64,000 bases of DNA from Paractinoplanes ferrugineus (GCF_016862195.1 NZ_BOMM01000016.1:310001-374000); one strand, 5' to 3'. Positions 16,276-24,255 are shown, counted from the stretch's first letter. Program-made: numbers and translations. The notes: generated by a model from the letters alone, not told the origin.

Positions 16276-17699
16276 GATGCCAACCCCTCCGAGCTTGCTC
16301 TCCCCAACCGGGTGACCGCGGCGTCCAGCGCATCGGTGATCTCCCCGTCCGGCCAGCGCAGGCGGACGCCCCCACCGGCGACGAGTTCGCCGCAGTCGGC
16401 GGTGACCGCCGGCCCGGCGTCCGTCCCGGCTTCGGCGCCGGCCCACGGTCCGGCCGTCAGCATCGCGAAGCCGGGGAAGCAGGTGACCCAGTCGCCGACG
16501 CCGGCGGCCGGCGGCCGGGGCACCCGCGCGACGTCGAGCAGGGCGCCGCAGCCGCTGGCCTCGGCCAGCATGCCGAGCGTGCCGGCGATGCCGGCCATCG
16601 AGACGTCCTTGGCCGCGGCGGGCCGCACCCGCGCCACGAACGACTGCATCCGGCGCAGCTCGCCGGCGGTGCGCTCGCTCGTCGAGTCCCACTGCCGCCC
16701 GCGATAGCCCGGCCGCCAGCGTCCGCCCAGGTCGGCGGTGAGCCGCAGGCGCTGACCGGGTCGTCCCCCGCCGCCGGGCACCGGGTGCGCCGTGCGGCCC
16801 AGGGCGGTGGCCGACAGGGCAGCCGGCACACCGAGCTGGGTGTGGCCGCCGAGCACCGGGATGCCGTACGCCTCGGCGGCCCGCCGCAGGCCGCCCAGGA
16901 TCCGGGCGGCGTGGGCGGTGTCGCGGGCACCCACCGCGTTGAGCAGCCCCACCGGCGCCGCCCCCATGGCCGCGAGGTCGTTGACGTTGACGAGGACCGC
17001 GCACCAGCCGGCCCACTCCGGGTCACGCTCCACCATGGACGGTAGGATGGCGTCGCAGGCGGCGATCAGATCGGACCCCGGTACCGGCGCCCCGTCGTCG
17101 CCGACGAACCCGTCCCCACCGGGGGCGAGCCCGTCGAGGATCTCGCCGAGCGGGGTCTTGGTCGACGCGGCGAGCGCCGCGAGCCGCCGGATCGGCCAGC
17201 GCATCAGCGTGTGCGGCTGCCCCGCCAGCCGGACGTGCCGGACCGGTTGCCACCCGAGCCGGCGGAACATCGTCTCGGTACGCCGCTGGACGGTGGCGTC
17301 GAACCGGAGCGCACCCGCGCTCTCGGCATAGGCGCAGGCGGCCCGCACCAGCGCGGCCCCGATGCCGTGGGTGCCGCGCGCGTCCGGGTCGACGACCAGC
17401 CGCCCACCCTGCCACCAGCCGATGTCCGGCCCGTCCGAGGCGGGCCCGAGGCGTACGCCGCCGAGCAGCTCGCCCCGGGCCGACCGGGCGATGAGCACCA
17501 CGGTGCGCGGATCGTCGTCGCGCTCGTCGCGATCGGAGCCCGCGAAGAGCCCCTGCTCGTCGACGAACACCCGGCGCCGCAGCGCGTGATAGCCCGCGAG
17601 CTCGTCGGCCCGCTCGACCAGGAAGTGCGGGCCGACCAGGGCCGGCACCAGGTCGGCCGGGCGGTGCCGGCGGTTGGTGACCGGCCAGTCCCCGGTCAT
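16272..17699 (-). CDS. MSMEG_0567-type fusion: GNAT acetyltransferase + AIR-synthase-like (PurM fold)
   Basis: 475 aa, two domains. Residues ~20-165 are GNAT (YHALRRRVFVDEQGLF, GGRLVVDPDARGTHGIGAAL, RFDATVQRRTETMFRRLGW). From about residue 170 the protein is AIR-synthase related: LAPGGDGFVGDDGAP, VNVNDLAAMGAAPVGLLNAV, YGIPVLGGHTQLG, and MAGIAGTLGMLAEASGCGA, as in ATP-using PurM/HypE/SelD enzymes. In cyanobacterial clusters the second part is a separate protein (Sll0787-like), so this is the actinobacterial fused form. The chemistry is unknown; ATP-dependent activation of an amide or carbonyl would fit the fold. Start ATG 17699 overlaps the radical SAM stop. Confidence 0.88.
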   Translation of the reverse strand: MTGDWPVTNRRHRPADLVPALVGPHFLVERADELAGYHALRRRVFVDEQGLFAGSDRDERDDDPRTVVLIARSARGELLGGVRLGPASDGPDIGWWQGGRLVVDPDARGTHGIGAALVRAACAYAESAGALRFDATVQRRTETMFRRLGWQPVRHVRLAGQPHTLMRWPIRRLAALAASTKTPLGEILDGLAPGGDGFVGDDGAPVPGSDLIAACDAILPSMVERDPEWAGWCAVLVNVNDLAAMGAAPVGLLNAVGARDTAHAARILGGLRRAAEAYGIPVLGGHTQLGVPAALSATALGRTAHPVPGGGGRPGQRLRLTADLGGRWRPGYRGRQWDSTSERTAGELRRMQSFVARVRPAAAKDVSMAGIAGTLGMLAEASGCGALLDVARVPRPPAAGVGDWVTCFPGFAMLTAGPWAGAEAGTDAGPAVTADCGELVAGGGVRLRWPDGEITDALDAAVTRLGRASSEGLAS

Positions 17700-18748
17700 C
17701 CGCCGGCCGCCTGGAGAACGCCGCACGCCCCGCACGCGGCACAGCCCGCCTTCTGGCCGGTGCCGAGCATGCCGGCCGCGCGCAGCATGGTGGCCACCCG
17801 GGCGCTGATCTCGCGGACCAGGGCGGGCGGGGGCGCGGTGACACCGTCGCGGCGGGCGAGGGTGCCGGCCATCGGGCGGAACGGGACCACGAACGGGTAG
17901 ACGCCCCGGGCGATCAGCCCGGCCGCGCCCGCCACCAGCTCCTCCGGGTCCTCGCCCAGGCCGACGAGCAGATAGGTGGAGACCTGGTTGCGGCCGAAGA
18001 CCTCGACCGCCCGGTCCCAGGCCGCCTCGTACTCGGCCATCGGCACCGCGCCCTTGCCGGGCATCCACCGGCGGCGCACCTCGTCGTCGAGGGACTCGAC
18101 GTGGATGCCGATCGACACGGCGCCGGCCGCGCGCAGCTCGTCGAGGACGGACAGGTCGCCGGGCGGTTCGATCTGCACCTGGATCGGCAGGCCGGGCACC
18201 GCCGCCAGCACCGCGCGCACGCAGCGGACCAGGTTACGGGCGCCGCGGTCGGGGCCGGTGGTGGTGCCGGTGGTCAGCACCATCTGCTTGACGCCGTCGA
18301 GCCGTACCGCCGCCTCGGCCACCTCGGCCAGCTGCGCCGGGGTCTTGGCGGCCACCGTGGCGCCGGCCCGCAACGACTCCTCGATGGTGCAGAAGCGGCA
18401 GCGCTGGTCCTCGGGGTAGCGGATGCAGGTCTGCACGACCGTCGTGGCGAGCACGTCCCGGCCGTGCAGCCGGGCGATCTGCTCGTAGCGCACGCCGTCG
18501 GCCGTGGACAGGTCGTAGAACGCCGGCCGGCGGACGACCTCGAGCGACAGGCCGGTGTCGACCTCGCCCAGCCAGACCCGGCCGTCCCGCACGTCGTAGG
18601 GGCTGTCCGGGTTCATCGGGAACGCCGCGTTGCGGCCGTCGACCACGACGTGGCCGTCGTCGCTGGGACCGGCCCCCGCCGGCCGGCGTACGGGCGCGGA
18701 CACCCGTACGCCGCGCACGGCGAGGTCGGCGTGGACGTCGAGGGACAT
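17696..18748 (-). CDS. MSMEG_0568-family radical SAM protein
   Basis: 350 aa. The Fe-S motif has unusual spacing: CIRYPEDQRCRFC, i.e. C-x8-C-x2-C (Cys108, Cys117, Cys120) instead of C-x3-C-x2-C. Downstream TTGTTTGPDRG, VQIEPPGD, SIGIHVESLDD, STYLLVGLGED and PFRPMAGT fit a radical SAM TIM barrel of the biotin-synthase-like group. A C-terminal CAACGAC (Cys336/339/342) could hold another metal site. It is a core member of the nitrilase cluster. Start ATG 18748 overlaps the preceding stop by one base (TGATG). Confidence 0.88.
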   Translation of the reverse strand: MSLDVHADLAVRGVRVSAPVRRPAGAGPSDDGHVVVDGRNAAFPMNPDSPYDVRDGRVWLGEVDTGLSLEVVRRPAFYDLSTADGVRYEQIARLHGRDVLATTVVQTCIRYPEDQRCRFCTIEESLRAGATVAAKTPAQLAEVAEAAVRLDGVKQMVLTTGTTTGPDRGARNLVRCVRAVLAAVPGLPIQVQIEPPGDLSVLDELRAAGAVSIGIHVESLDDEVRRRWMPGKGAVPMAEYEAAWDRAVEVFGRNQVSTYLLVGLGEDPEELVAGAAGLIARGVYPFVVPFRPMAGTLARRDGVTAPPPALVREISARVATMLRAAGMLGTGQKAGCAACGACGVLQAAGG

Positions 18749-19260
18749 CAGAACATGTAGGTCGAGTTGATGATCGCGCCCTTGCGGGCGTAGTGGATCA
18801 GCGCGTCCTGCACGTCGAGCGGGTGCGTCGGGATGACGCCCTCGATCAGGTCCTCCTCACGGGCGCCGTGCAGCGACAGGCCGAACCGGCAGCAGTAGAC
18901 CTTGCCGCCCTCGGCGATGAACGTCTTCAGCGAGTTGTTGATGTTCTGCTCGCCGGGGAACGCGGACGCGCCGGTGGTCGGGAAGCCGCGGGTGGCGAGC
19001 GCGTTGAGCGAGCCCGGCCCGTAGAAGTAGATCGCCGACTCGAAGCCCTTGCGCAGCGCCCGGGTGGCCTGCAGGACCGCGACGAAGCTGACCGACGACT
19101 CGTGTGCGATGCCGTGCACGAGGGTGAAGTAGCTCTGCCCCTCCTCGGCCTTGTAGTCGGGGAAGACCTTGGTGCCGCCGTAGATGGTCGAGCCCTCCGG
19201 CAGCGACGGGTGCGGGATCTCGGTGAGGCTCTGCTGCTCGAGTTCGTTGAGGTCGGTCAT
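18748..19260 (-). CDS. MSMEG_0572/Sll0783-family nitrogen-starvation response protein
   Basis: 170 aa. Distinct conserved family of the nitrilase cluster: GSTIYGGTKVFPDYKAEEGQ, SYFTLVHGIAHESSVSFVAV, YFYGPGSLNALATRGFPTTG and GKVYCCRFGLSLHGAREEDL. The Synechocystis homologue sll0783 is induced by nitrogen starvation. A DsrE-like fold is possible from the 'GKVYCCRFG' cysteine region, but I do not rely on it. Mid-operon, ATGA-coupled to the amidohydrolase gene upstream. Confidence 0.88.
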   Translation of the reverse strand: MTDLNELEQQSLTEIPHPSLPEGSTIYGGTKVFPDYKAEEGQSYFTLVHGIAHESSVSFVAVLQATRALRKGFESAIYFYGPGSLNALATRGFPTTGASAFPGEQNINNSLKTFIAEGGKVYCCRFGLSLHGAREEDLIEGVIPTHPLDVQDALIHYARKGAIINSTYMF

Positions 19261-20069
19261 CGTGTTCCTCCGTAGAGCGTGTCGAAATTCGTCTCGAAAA
19301 CGGCCTTGGTGAGTTCGGCGTCGTCGGCCGCCGCGCGCAGCCGGGCCAGCTCACCCGCGTGGTCGCCCCACGGTTCGTCGCTGGCGAACAGCACCCGGTC
19401 GTGGCCGAGGCCACGCCGGTCGATCTCGGTGACGAGCCAGCGGGGCGCGAACCCGATGGCCCAGGACAGATCGGTGTAGACCTGTTTGCCGGCCGCGATC
19501 CAGTCGAAGAACCGCGAGCCGATCAGCTTGATGTGGCCGCTCATCCCGCCGCCGAAGTGCACGAGGTGGATGCGCACGTCGTCGCCGAACCTCTCGACGA
19601 GCTTGCCGACCTGGTCGATGTCGCTGCCGGCGCCGGGCGAGGTGTGGACGTGCACGGTGAGGTCGTGCGCCCGGGCGGCGGCGAAAACCGTCTCCAGTCC
19701 CGGATCCTCGACCCCGCCGCCGAGCAGGAAGCTGAGCTTGAGCGCCCGCACCCCCGGCTCGCCGGCCAGTTCCAGCGCGCGGGCCGTCCGTTCGGTGTCA
19801 CGTTCCCGTGCCGACACCCACAGGCCGGCCCGGATCCGGTCGTCGCGCTGCGCCGCCTCCACCACCAGGTCGTTGAACCCGAACGCGACGTCCGGATCGG
19901 GCACGCCGTAGTTGGGCAGGACCAGCGCGCGGTCGGTGCCCTCCCGGTCGAGGTCCGCGAGCAGCTCGGCGATGGTCGCCCGGGCGGTCACGGCCGGCTT
20001 GACCGGCGGACCACCGTAGAACGGATAGGCCGGCAGCACGCCCAGGTGCCGGTGCGCGTCGTAGATCAT
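19257..20069 (-). CDS. Amidohydrolase-2 family metal-dependent hydrolase
   Basis: 270 aa TIM-barrel hydrolase. Metal ligands visible: H-x-H in YDAHRHLG, His in LTVHVHTSPG, His in IHLVHFGGG and Asp in VLFASDEPWG. Catalyses hydrolysis or decarboxylation in related proteins. It is translationally coupled on both sides within the nitrilase operon (start ATG 20069, ATGA overlap), so it should act in the same pathway. I am unsure whether it is a constant component of the Nit1C cluster or a lineage addition. Confidence 0.82.
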   Translation of the reverse strand: MIYDAHRHLGVLPAYPFYGGPPVKPAVTARATIAELLADLDREGTDRALVLPNYGVPDPDVAFGFNDLVVEAAQRDDRIRAGLWVSARERDTERTARALELAGEPGVRALKLSFLLGGGVEDPGLETVFAAARAHDLTVHVHTSPGAGSDIDQVGKLVERFGDDVRIHLVHFGGGMSGHIKLIGSRFFDWIAAGKQVYTDLSWAIGFAPRWLVTEIDRRGLGHDRVLFASDEPWGDHAGELARLRAAADDAELTKAVFETNFDTLYGGTR

Positions 20070-21376
20070 GCCGCCGCCCACCACTCCGCCTGCGGATAGG
20101 TCTCGGTGGGGGTGCCCGCCAGCCAGCCGACCTCGTCGGCGAACCGCTGCCGCCGGGTCGCCGAGATGCGGGAACACAGGAATTCCGCGTCCCGCGCCAC
20201 CCCGGCGAACCGGCCCGACCCCCACGTCCACTGCCACGGCAGGCCGAGGAAGTAGAGGCCGGGACAGCCGGTGACGCCCCGCTCGTGGGTCGGGTAGCCG
20301 CGCCCGTCGAAGACCGGCACCTCGATCCACCGGTGATCACGGTGGAATCCGGTCGCCCACACGACCGCGGACACTCCGGCGGCGGCCACGTCGAGCACGC
20401 CCGCCGAGTCGTCCGGTCGCCAGACGGGAACGTAGCGGGCCTCTGCCGGCGCTTCGATTCCCGCGCTGTCGATGTACCGATCGATGGCGTCCTTGATGCC
20501 CTCGGCCACGGCGTCCGCGGCGTCGAGACTGCCCGCCAGGTCGGGCGCGAAGGTCAGCGTGGGACCGGCGACGTCGCGCAGATGCCCGTACAGCCGCATG
20601 CCGTCCCGGGCGAAAGCCCGCAGATCGATGTCGCGGCCGCCGTCGCGCCCGGTCATGTAATGGTTGGCCCGCAGCCGGACCTCGTCGGCATCGGCGAACT
20701 CGTCGATCCCCCGGGCGTAGTGGCCCATCTCGTCGAGCCACGCCAGGGTGTCACGCCCCCGGTAACGGCGGGCGGCCCGCGGCGCGCTCCCCACCGCGAG
20801 GTGCACCGGCCGGCCCGCGAGGTGCAGATCCTCGGCGATCTGACAGCCCGACTGCCCGCTGCCGACCACCAGCACCGCACCGTCCGGCAGCTGCGCCGGG
20901 TTGCGGTACTGCGAGGAATGCACCTGGGTCAGGCCGGCCGGCATCCGCTCGGCGATCCGGGGCACGGCCGGCGCGTGGTAGGGCCCGGTGGCGATCACCA
21001 CCTGGTCCGCGGTGAACTTCCCGGCCGAGGTCATCAATTCGAAGACCCCTGATCGGGTACGGCGTAGCCGGGTCACGTCCACGCCCGCGAGCAGCGGCGG
21101 ATCAAAGCTGGCGGCGTACTTCTCCAGGAAGTCGACGACGTCCGCCCCGAGCATGAACCCGTCCGGATCGTCGCCGTGATAGGCGTAACCCGGAAGCTGG
21201 CACTGCCAGTTCGGGGTGACCAGGCAGAACGAGTCCCAGCGGCGGGTGCGCCACTCGTGGCCGACACTCTCCCGCTCGAACACGACATGGTCGACGCCGC
21301 GCCGGCGCAGGAACCAGCTCATCGAGAGCCCGGCCTGCCCACCGCCGACCACGGCGACGCTGTAATGGCTGCTCAC
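20066..21376 (-). CDS. MSMEG_0569-family flavin-dependent oxidoreductase
   Basis: 436 aa FAD/NAD(P)H enzyme of the flavin monooxygenase-like group. FAD motif VAVVGGGQAGLS at the N-terminus, second dinucleotide motif LVVGSGQSGCQIAED about residue 175, and later VVWATGFHRDHRW and GLYFLGLPWQWTWGSGRFAG. It is a regular member of the nitrilase cluster; oxidation of an amine or aldoxime-type intermediate would be consistent with the enzyme class but is inference. Start GTG 21376 overlaps the upstream stop codon (GTGA). Confidence 0.88.
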   Translation of the reverse strand: MSSHYSVAVVGGGQAGLSMSWFLRRRGVDHVVFERESVGHEWRTRRWDSFCLVTPNWQCQLPGYAYHGDDPDGFMLGADVVDFLEKYAASFDPPLLAGVDVTRLRRTRSGVFELMTSAGKFTADQVVIATGPYHAPAVPRIAERMPAGLTQVHSSQYRNPAQLPDGAVLVVGSGQSGCQIAEDLHLAGRPVHLAVGSAPRAARRYRGRDTLAWLDEMGHYARGIDEFADADEVRLRANHYMTGRDGGRDIDLRAFARDGMRLYGHLRDVAGPTLTFAPDLAGSLDAADAVAEGIKDAIDRYIDSAGIEAPAEARYVPVWRPDDSAGVLDVAAAGVSAVVWATGFHRDHRWIEVPVFDGRGYPTHERGVTGCPGLYFLGLPWQWTWGSGRFAGVARDAEFLCSRISATRRQRFADEVGWLAGTPTETYPQAEWWAAA

Positions 21377-21648
21377 GCCGAGATCCCCTCGATCCGCACG
21401 TCGCCGGTCAGCTCCGTCGCCCGCCGGTCGACGGCCGCGATCGAGGCCGCGGCCCGGCCGCACGGAAACCCGTAGGCGGCCCGGACCCGGTCACTCGCCT
21501 CGGTGAGCGCCGCCCGGCTGCGGACCACGAAATCGGCCACCGCGAGCACCTGCCCGGCGTGGAAGTAGTCCTCGACGACCGTCGAGGGCGAATAGATCCG
21601 CTGTGTCTGGCCATCCGGCCAACGCACCGTCACGTACCGTTCCGGCAT
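21373..21648 (-). CDS. MSMEG_0570-family nitrogen-starvation response protein, first gene of the operon
   Basis: 91 aa. MPERYVTVRWPDGQTQRIYS, TVVEDYFHAGQVLAVADFVV and a C-terminal half with SRAALTEASDRVRAAYGFPC match the small protein that accompanies Nit6803-type nitrilases. Function unknown. Start ATG 21648 has AGGTGA six bases upstream; GTG 21657 would add MRA but lacks a site. The Shine-Dalgarno sequence is inside an inverted repeat (21651-21683). Confidence 0.85.
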   Translation of the reverse strand: MPERYVTVRWPDGQTQRIYSPSTVVEDYFHAGQVLAVADFVVRSRAALTEASDRVRAAYGFPCGRAAASIAAVDRRATELTGDVRIEGISA

Positions 21649-21650
21649 GG

Positions 21651-21683
21651 CTCTCACCTGGCCGTTCTCGTCGCTGGTGAGAG
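21651..21683 (-). promoter_or_regulatory. Leader hairpin that would sequester the nitrilase-operon ribosome binding site
   Basis: In the minus-strand RNA, CUCUCACC (21683-21676) can pair perfectly with GGUGAGAG (21658-21651) across a 17-nt loop. The second arm contains the Shine-Dalgarno sequence of the first gene, ending two bases before its ATG. Translation of the coupled operon could therefore be gated at this point. Confidence 0.5.
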
Positions 21684-21701
21684 CCAGTCAAGGGAGATCC
21701 G

Positions 21702-21717
21702 GTTTCCCCGTTGTTTC
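21702..21717 (-). promoter_or_regulatory. Possible GlnR-like site
   Basis: On the minus strand two GAAAC elements are separated by six bases (11-bp period), the spacing of half-sites in actinobacterial GlnR boxes (GTnAC-n6-GAAAC). The GTnAC half is not seen, so this is a partial match. Its position, 54-69 bp before the first gene of a nitrogen-starvation type operon, makes it worth noting. Confidence 0.35.
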
Positions 21718-22010
21718 ATCCGGAACAAGCGCCCGTTAGATGCTCCTCACTTCCACCCCGGTGTTTCGATCCCGTTCGCGCCGACACATTCCGGCAACAG
21801 CCGCTACGACGGCCACGTTCCGGCAAGGGCCCGCACCGATCGAGTGGATCCACCCGGCACCACCGTTGCTGACTGATCGGCGGATGCCGACGTGGAGTGG
21901 CCGGGGCACGGGGGCCCTCATCGACTGAAGTTGGCCGGCGCCCGCCCCGACCCGGCATGGGCGGCCGAGCCGGGCACCGAATGGAAGTCGATCAACGCCG
22001 GCTCGATCTC
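21718..22010. other. Gene-free stretch upstream of the nitrilase operon
   Basis: About 290 bp between the hydrolase stop codon and the putative regulatory site. No credible ORF; short frames on both strands are shadows. It may contain the terminator for the hydrolase gene, but I see no strong hairpin. Confidence 0.45.
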
Positions 22011-23147
22011 CTACAGCTGGGCCACAAACTCCACCTCGGGGAAGGCCGGGCTGGGGCCTTCGAGCAGGCGTTGCCGCCGGTCGCGCAAGTGCAGATCGAA
22101 AAAGGCGAGAGGGTACGCCTGCTGAACGCGCACCGCGCGACGCGGATCGAGGTCGTCGATCCAGTCGTGCAGCTCCTCGTCGCTCCTGCCGAGGATCGTC
22201 GTCAGTTGCGGGATCAACCACTGGTGGTCGCAGTAACCGCCGTGCGGGGCGCCCTCGGTGTGCACCTGCAGCCGCCAGCCGCGCAGCAGCGGCCAGAACT
22301 CGCCGACGCCGCTTTCCTCGGCGCCCGGGGTGTAGACCGCGGTCATCAGCATGAACGGCCGATCGAGGGCGGCCGGGGGCGGCTGGGACAGCATCAGGCC
22401 GTCGAGGCTGAGCCCGGCTCGAACCCGGTGGTCGGTGTTCATCACCAGGGCGGTCGCCGTGCCGCCCTTGGACCAGCCGAACATGCCGACCCGGCCGAGG
22501 TCGAGCGCGGCGCCCAGGCCGGCCGGCAGCGGGCGGCGCCCGGCGTCGGGGTTGTGTCCCGCGGCCAGCTCCTCGAGACGGTCGAGGACATATCGGATGT
22601 CACGGGCGTGGTCCCACGGCGTGATCGACGCGTTGTCGTCGGGGAGGATGAGCCGCCCGCCGGGAAGCTCGCTGTACGAGTCGTCCGAATGGTCCACGGT
22701 GACCACGATGTAGCCCTGGCTGACCAGCTCCTGCACCACGATGGTGGCCTCGGAACGGTGCCCGGCGGCGCCGTGCGAGAACAGCACCACCGGGTGCCGG
22801 CCGGGCCGCACCGGGGCACCCTCGTGGCCGGCCGTGCGCGGCGGCGCGGCGGCGACGTCGAGGTCGGCCGAGGCGAGCAGCGCGTGCATCGCAGCGGCGT
22901 CCATCCACGGCGCCACCGGGAAGCGCGTGGCGGCCGGCGTCGGCGGATACCAGATGCTCGCCATCAGGTCGCGGCGCCCGCCGGCCAGATGCAGCGCCAC
23001 GGTGCCGATGGGCAGCGGCCCGGTCGGCGCGGGCAAGCGGAGACGGGCCGCGCCGGCCGAGGCCGGCGCGGGACCACCGAGGGCGACGGCCGCCCCGGTG
23101 GCGAGGGCGGCGGTGAGCAGGCTCCGACGGGTCGGTGCGGTGGTCAT
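22011..23147 (-). CDS. Secreted alpha/beta hydrolase (PAF-acetylhydrolase-like)
   Basis: 378 aa. N-terminal Tat-style signal (TRRSLLTAALATGAAVALGG with twin Arg) ends near ASA. The mature part has LMASIWYPP, VVLFSHGAAGHRSEAT, the nucleophile elbow GWSKGG (Ser226), an LSLDG strand and GAPHGGYCDH with the probable catalytic His. The arrangement is that of platelet-activating-factor acetylhydrolase-like lipases/esterases. Third gene of a coupled operon after a membrane protein and a winged-helix regulator; start ATG 23147 overlaps the regulator stop. Confidence 0.85.
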   Translation of the reverse strand: MTTAPTRRSLLTAALATGAAVALGGPAPASAGAARLRLPAPTGPLPIGTVALHLAGGRRDLMASIWYPPTPAATRFPVAPWMDAAAMHALLASADLDVAAAPPRTAGHEGAPVRPGRHPVVLFSHGAAGHRSEATIVVQELVSQGYIVVTVDHSDDSYSELPGGRLILPDDNASITPWDHARDIRYVLDRLEELAAGHNPDAGRRPLPAGLGAALDLGRVGMFGWSKGGTATALVMNTDHRVRAGLSLDGLMLSQPPPAALDRPFMLMTAVYTPGAEESGVGEFWPLLRGWRLQVHTEGAPHGGYCDHQWLIPQLTTILGRSDEELHDWIDDLDPRRAVRVQQAYPLAFFDLHLRDRRQRLLEGPSPAFPEVEFVAQL

Positions 23148-23521
23148 CGATCCTCCGTGGGGTGCGGCGACGCATCGGGGTGACTGACGGTTTCGACTCG
23201 GCTGATCAGTTGCTTGAGGCGGTCGATCTCGGCGGCGAGTGCGGTCCGGCCGGCCCCGGTGAGGGTGATCCAGGTGCGGCCGCGTTTGCCCTCGTAGCCC
23301 TTCTCGACGTCGATCAGGGCGGCTTCCTCGAGCACGCTCAGGTGCTTGGAAAGGTTGCCGGCGGTGAGTTCCAGCTGGGTGCGCAGGTAGCCGAACTCGA
23401 CCCGGCGAGCCTCGTGCGCGATGGTGAGGATGCCCAGCCGCACCCGCTGGTGGACGACGTCGTCGAGACCGTTGGCCGGGTGCGCGGCGTCCGGGTCCGG
23501 AGCGTCGGTCACCGCGGTCAC
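23144..23521 (-). CDS. Winged-helix transcriptional regulator (ArsR/MarR-like)
   Basis: 125 aa single-domain regulator: DDVVHQRVRLGILTIAHEAR, FGYLRTQLELTAGNLSKHLSVLEEA (recognition helix), and the wing VEKGYEGKRGRTWITLT. This group, related to PF13601, is usually encoded with a membrane protein, as here. Start GTG 23521 overlaps the membrane-protein stop (GTGA). It probably represses its own operon through the AGGTTT-n7-AAACCT site at 24223-24241. Confidence 0.85.
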   Translation of the reverse strand: MTAVTDAPDPDAAHPANGLDDVVHQRVRLGILTIAHEARRVEFGYLRTQLELTAGNLSKHLSVLEEAALIDVEKGYEGKRGRTWITLTGAGRTALAAEIDRLKQLISRVETVSHPDASPHPTEDR

Positions 23522-24216
23522 GGTTGCCGCCGGCGGCGGGCCGCGGCCCGGAACCCGGCCGCGCCCAGCAGCAGCACGGCCGCGACGGCGAGTTGCGGCA
23601 GCGCGTAGTTCCACCGCAGTCCCCACTGCGGCGGCCCGTAGCCGGTGTTCAACGGCAGCACGAGCACGACCAGGGCCAGGTAGACGACGGTGAACAGGAG
23701 CAACGCGACGTTGCGTTCGAGCCACGCCAGCACGAGCAGCGCGATCCCGATCATGCTCCACGGCATGACCAGCCGGTCGAGGGCGAACCACCAGTACGGC
23801 AGGGGGCCTTCCGGCACGGCGTGGTGGGCGAGGTAGAGCCGCAGGCCCACCCAGGCGGCGGGGAGCACGACAGTGGTGACCGCCCCGGTGATCGCGTACG
23901 GCCGGATGTGGGTGCCCAGCCCCCGCGCCCGGGCCGCCCGCAGGTAGCTGACCGCGATCACCGCGTAGGCGATCGGCAGCGCCGGGATCCAGTAGAACAA
24001 CATGCCGTTGCGGGCGAACTCGCAGCTTCCGTCGGGGTGGCACCGGACCCACATGCCGACGACGTCGAACGGGATCGCCACCAGCGTCGTCACGGCCAGC
24101 ACCAGCAACGCGACCCAGGTGAGCCGCTGGTCGAGACGTACGCGACGGGCCAGGGCGCGCGCGTCGGACAGCAGCCGGCGCGGATCCCCGCCGATCGGGA
24201 CCGAGTCAGTAGTCAT
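23518..24216 (-). CDS. Integral membrane protein co-transcribed with winged-helix regulator
   Basis: 232 aa with about six predicted transmembrane helices (for example WVALLVLAVTTLVAIPFDVV, WIPALPIAYAVIAVSYL, VALLLFTVVYLALVVLVLPL). No enzymatic motif is recognised. First gene of an operon with the regulator and secreted hydrolase; the pairing with this regulator type is recurrent in actinomycetes. Start ATG 24216. Confidence 0.75.
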   Translation of the reverse strand: MTTDSVPIGGDPRRLLSDARALARRVRLDQRLTWVALLVLAVTTLVAIPFDVVGMWVRCHPDGSCEFARNGMLFYWIPALPIAYAVIAVSYLRAARARGLGTHIRPYAITGAVTTVVLPAAWVGLRLYLAHHAVPEGPLPYWWFALDRLVMPWSMIGIALLVLAWLERNVALLLFTVVYLALVVLVLPLNTGYGPPQWGLRWNYALPQLAVAAVLLLGAAGFRAAARRRRQP

Positions 24217-24222
24217 GCCAAT

Positions 24223-24241
24223 AGGTTTCCATTACAAACCT
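24223..24241. promoter_or_regulatory. Inverted repeat operator before the membrane-protein operon
   Basis: AGGTTT, seven bases, AAACCT: perfect 6-bp arms starting 7 bp upstream of the ATG at 24216, over the likely promoter/transcription start. The cognate regulator is probably the winged-helix protein encoded second in the operon. Confidence 0.5.
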
Positions 24242-24255
24242 GTCGGCGCAAGTGA

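Noticed and set aside
21716..21958. 80-codon minus-strand frame in the gap upstream of the nitrilase operon
   Set aside because: No ribosome binding site or motif, and it lies over the putative regulatory region.
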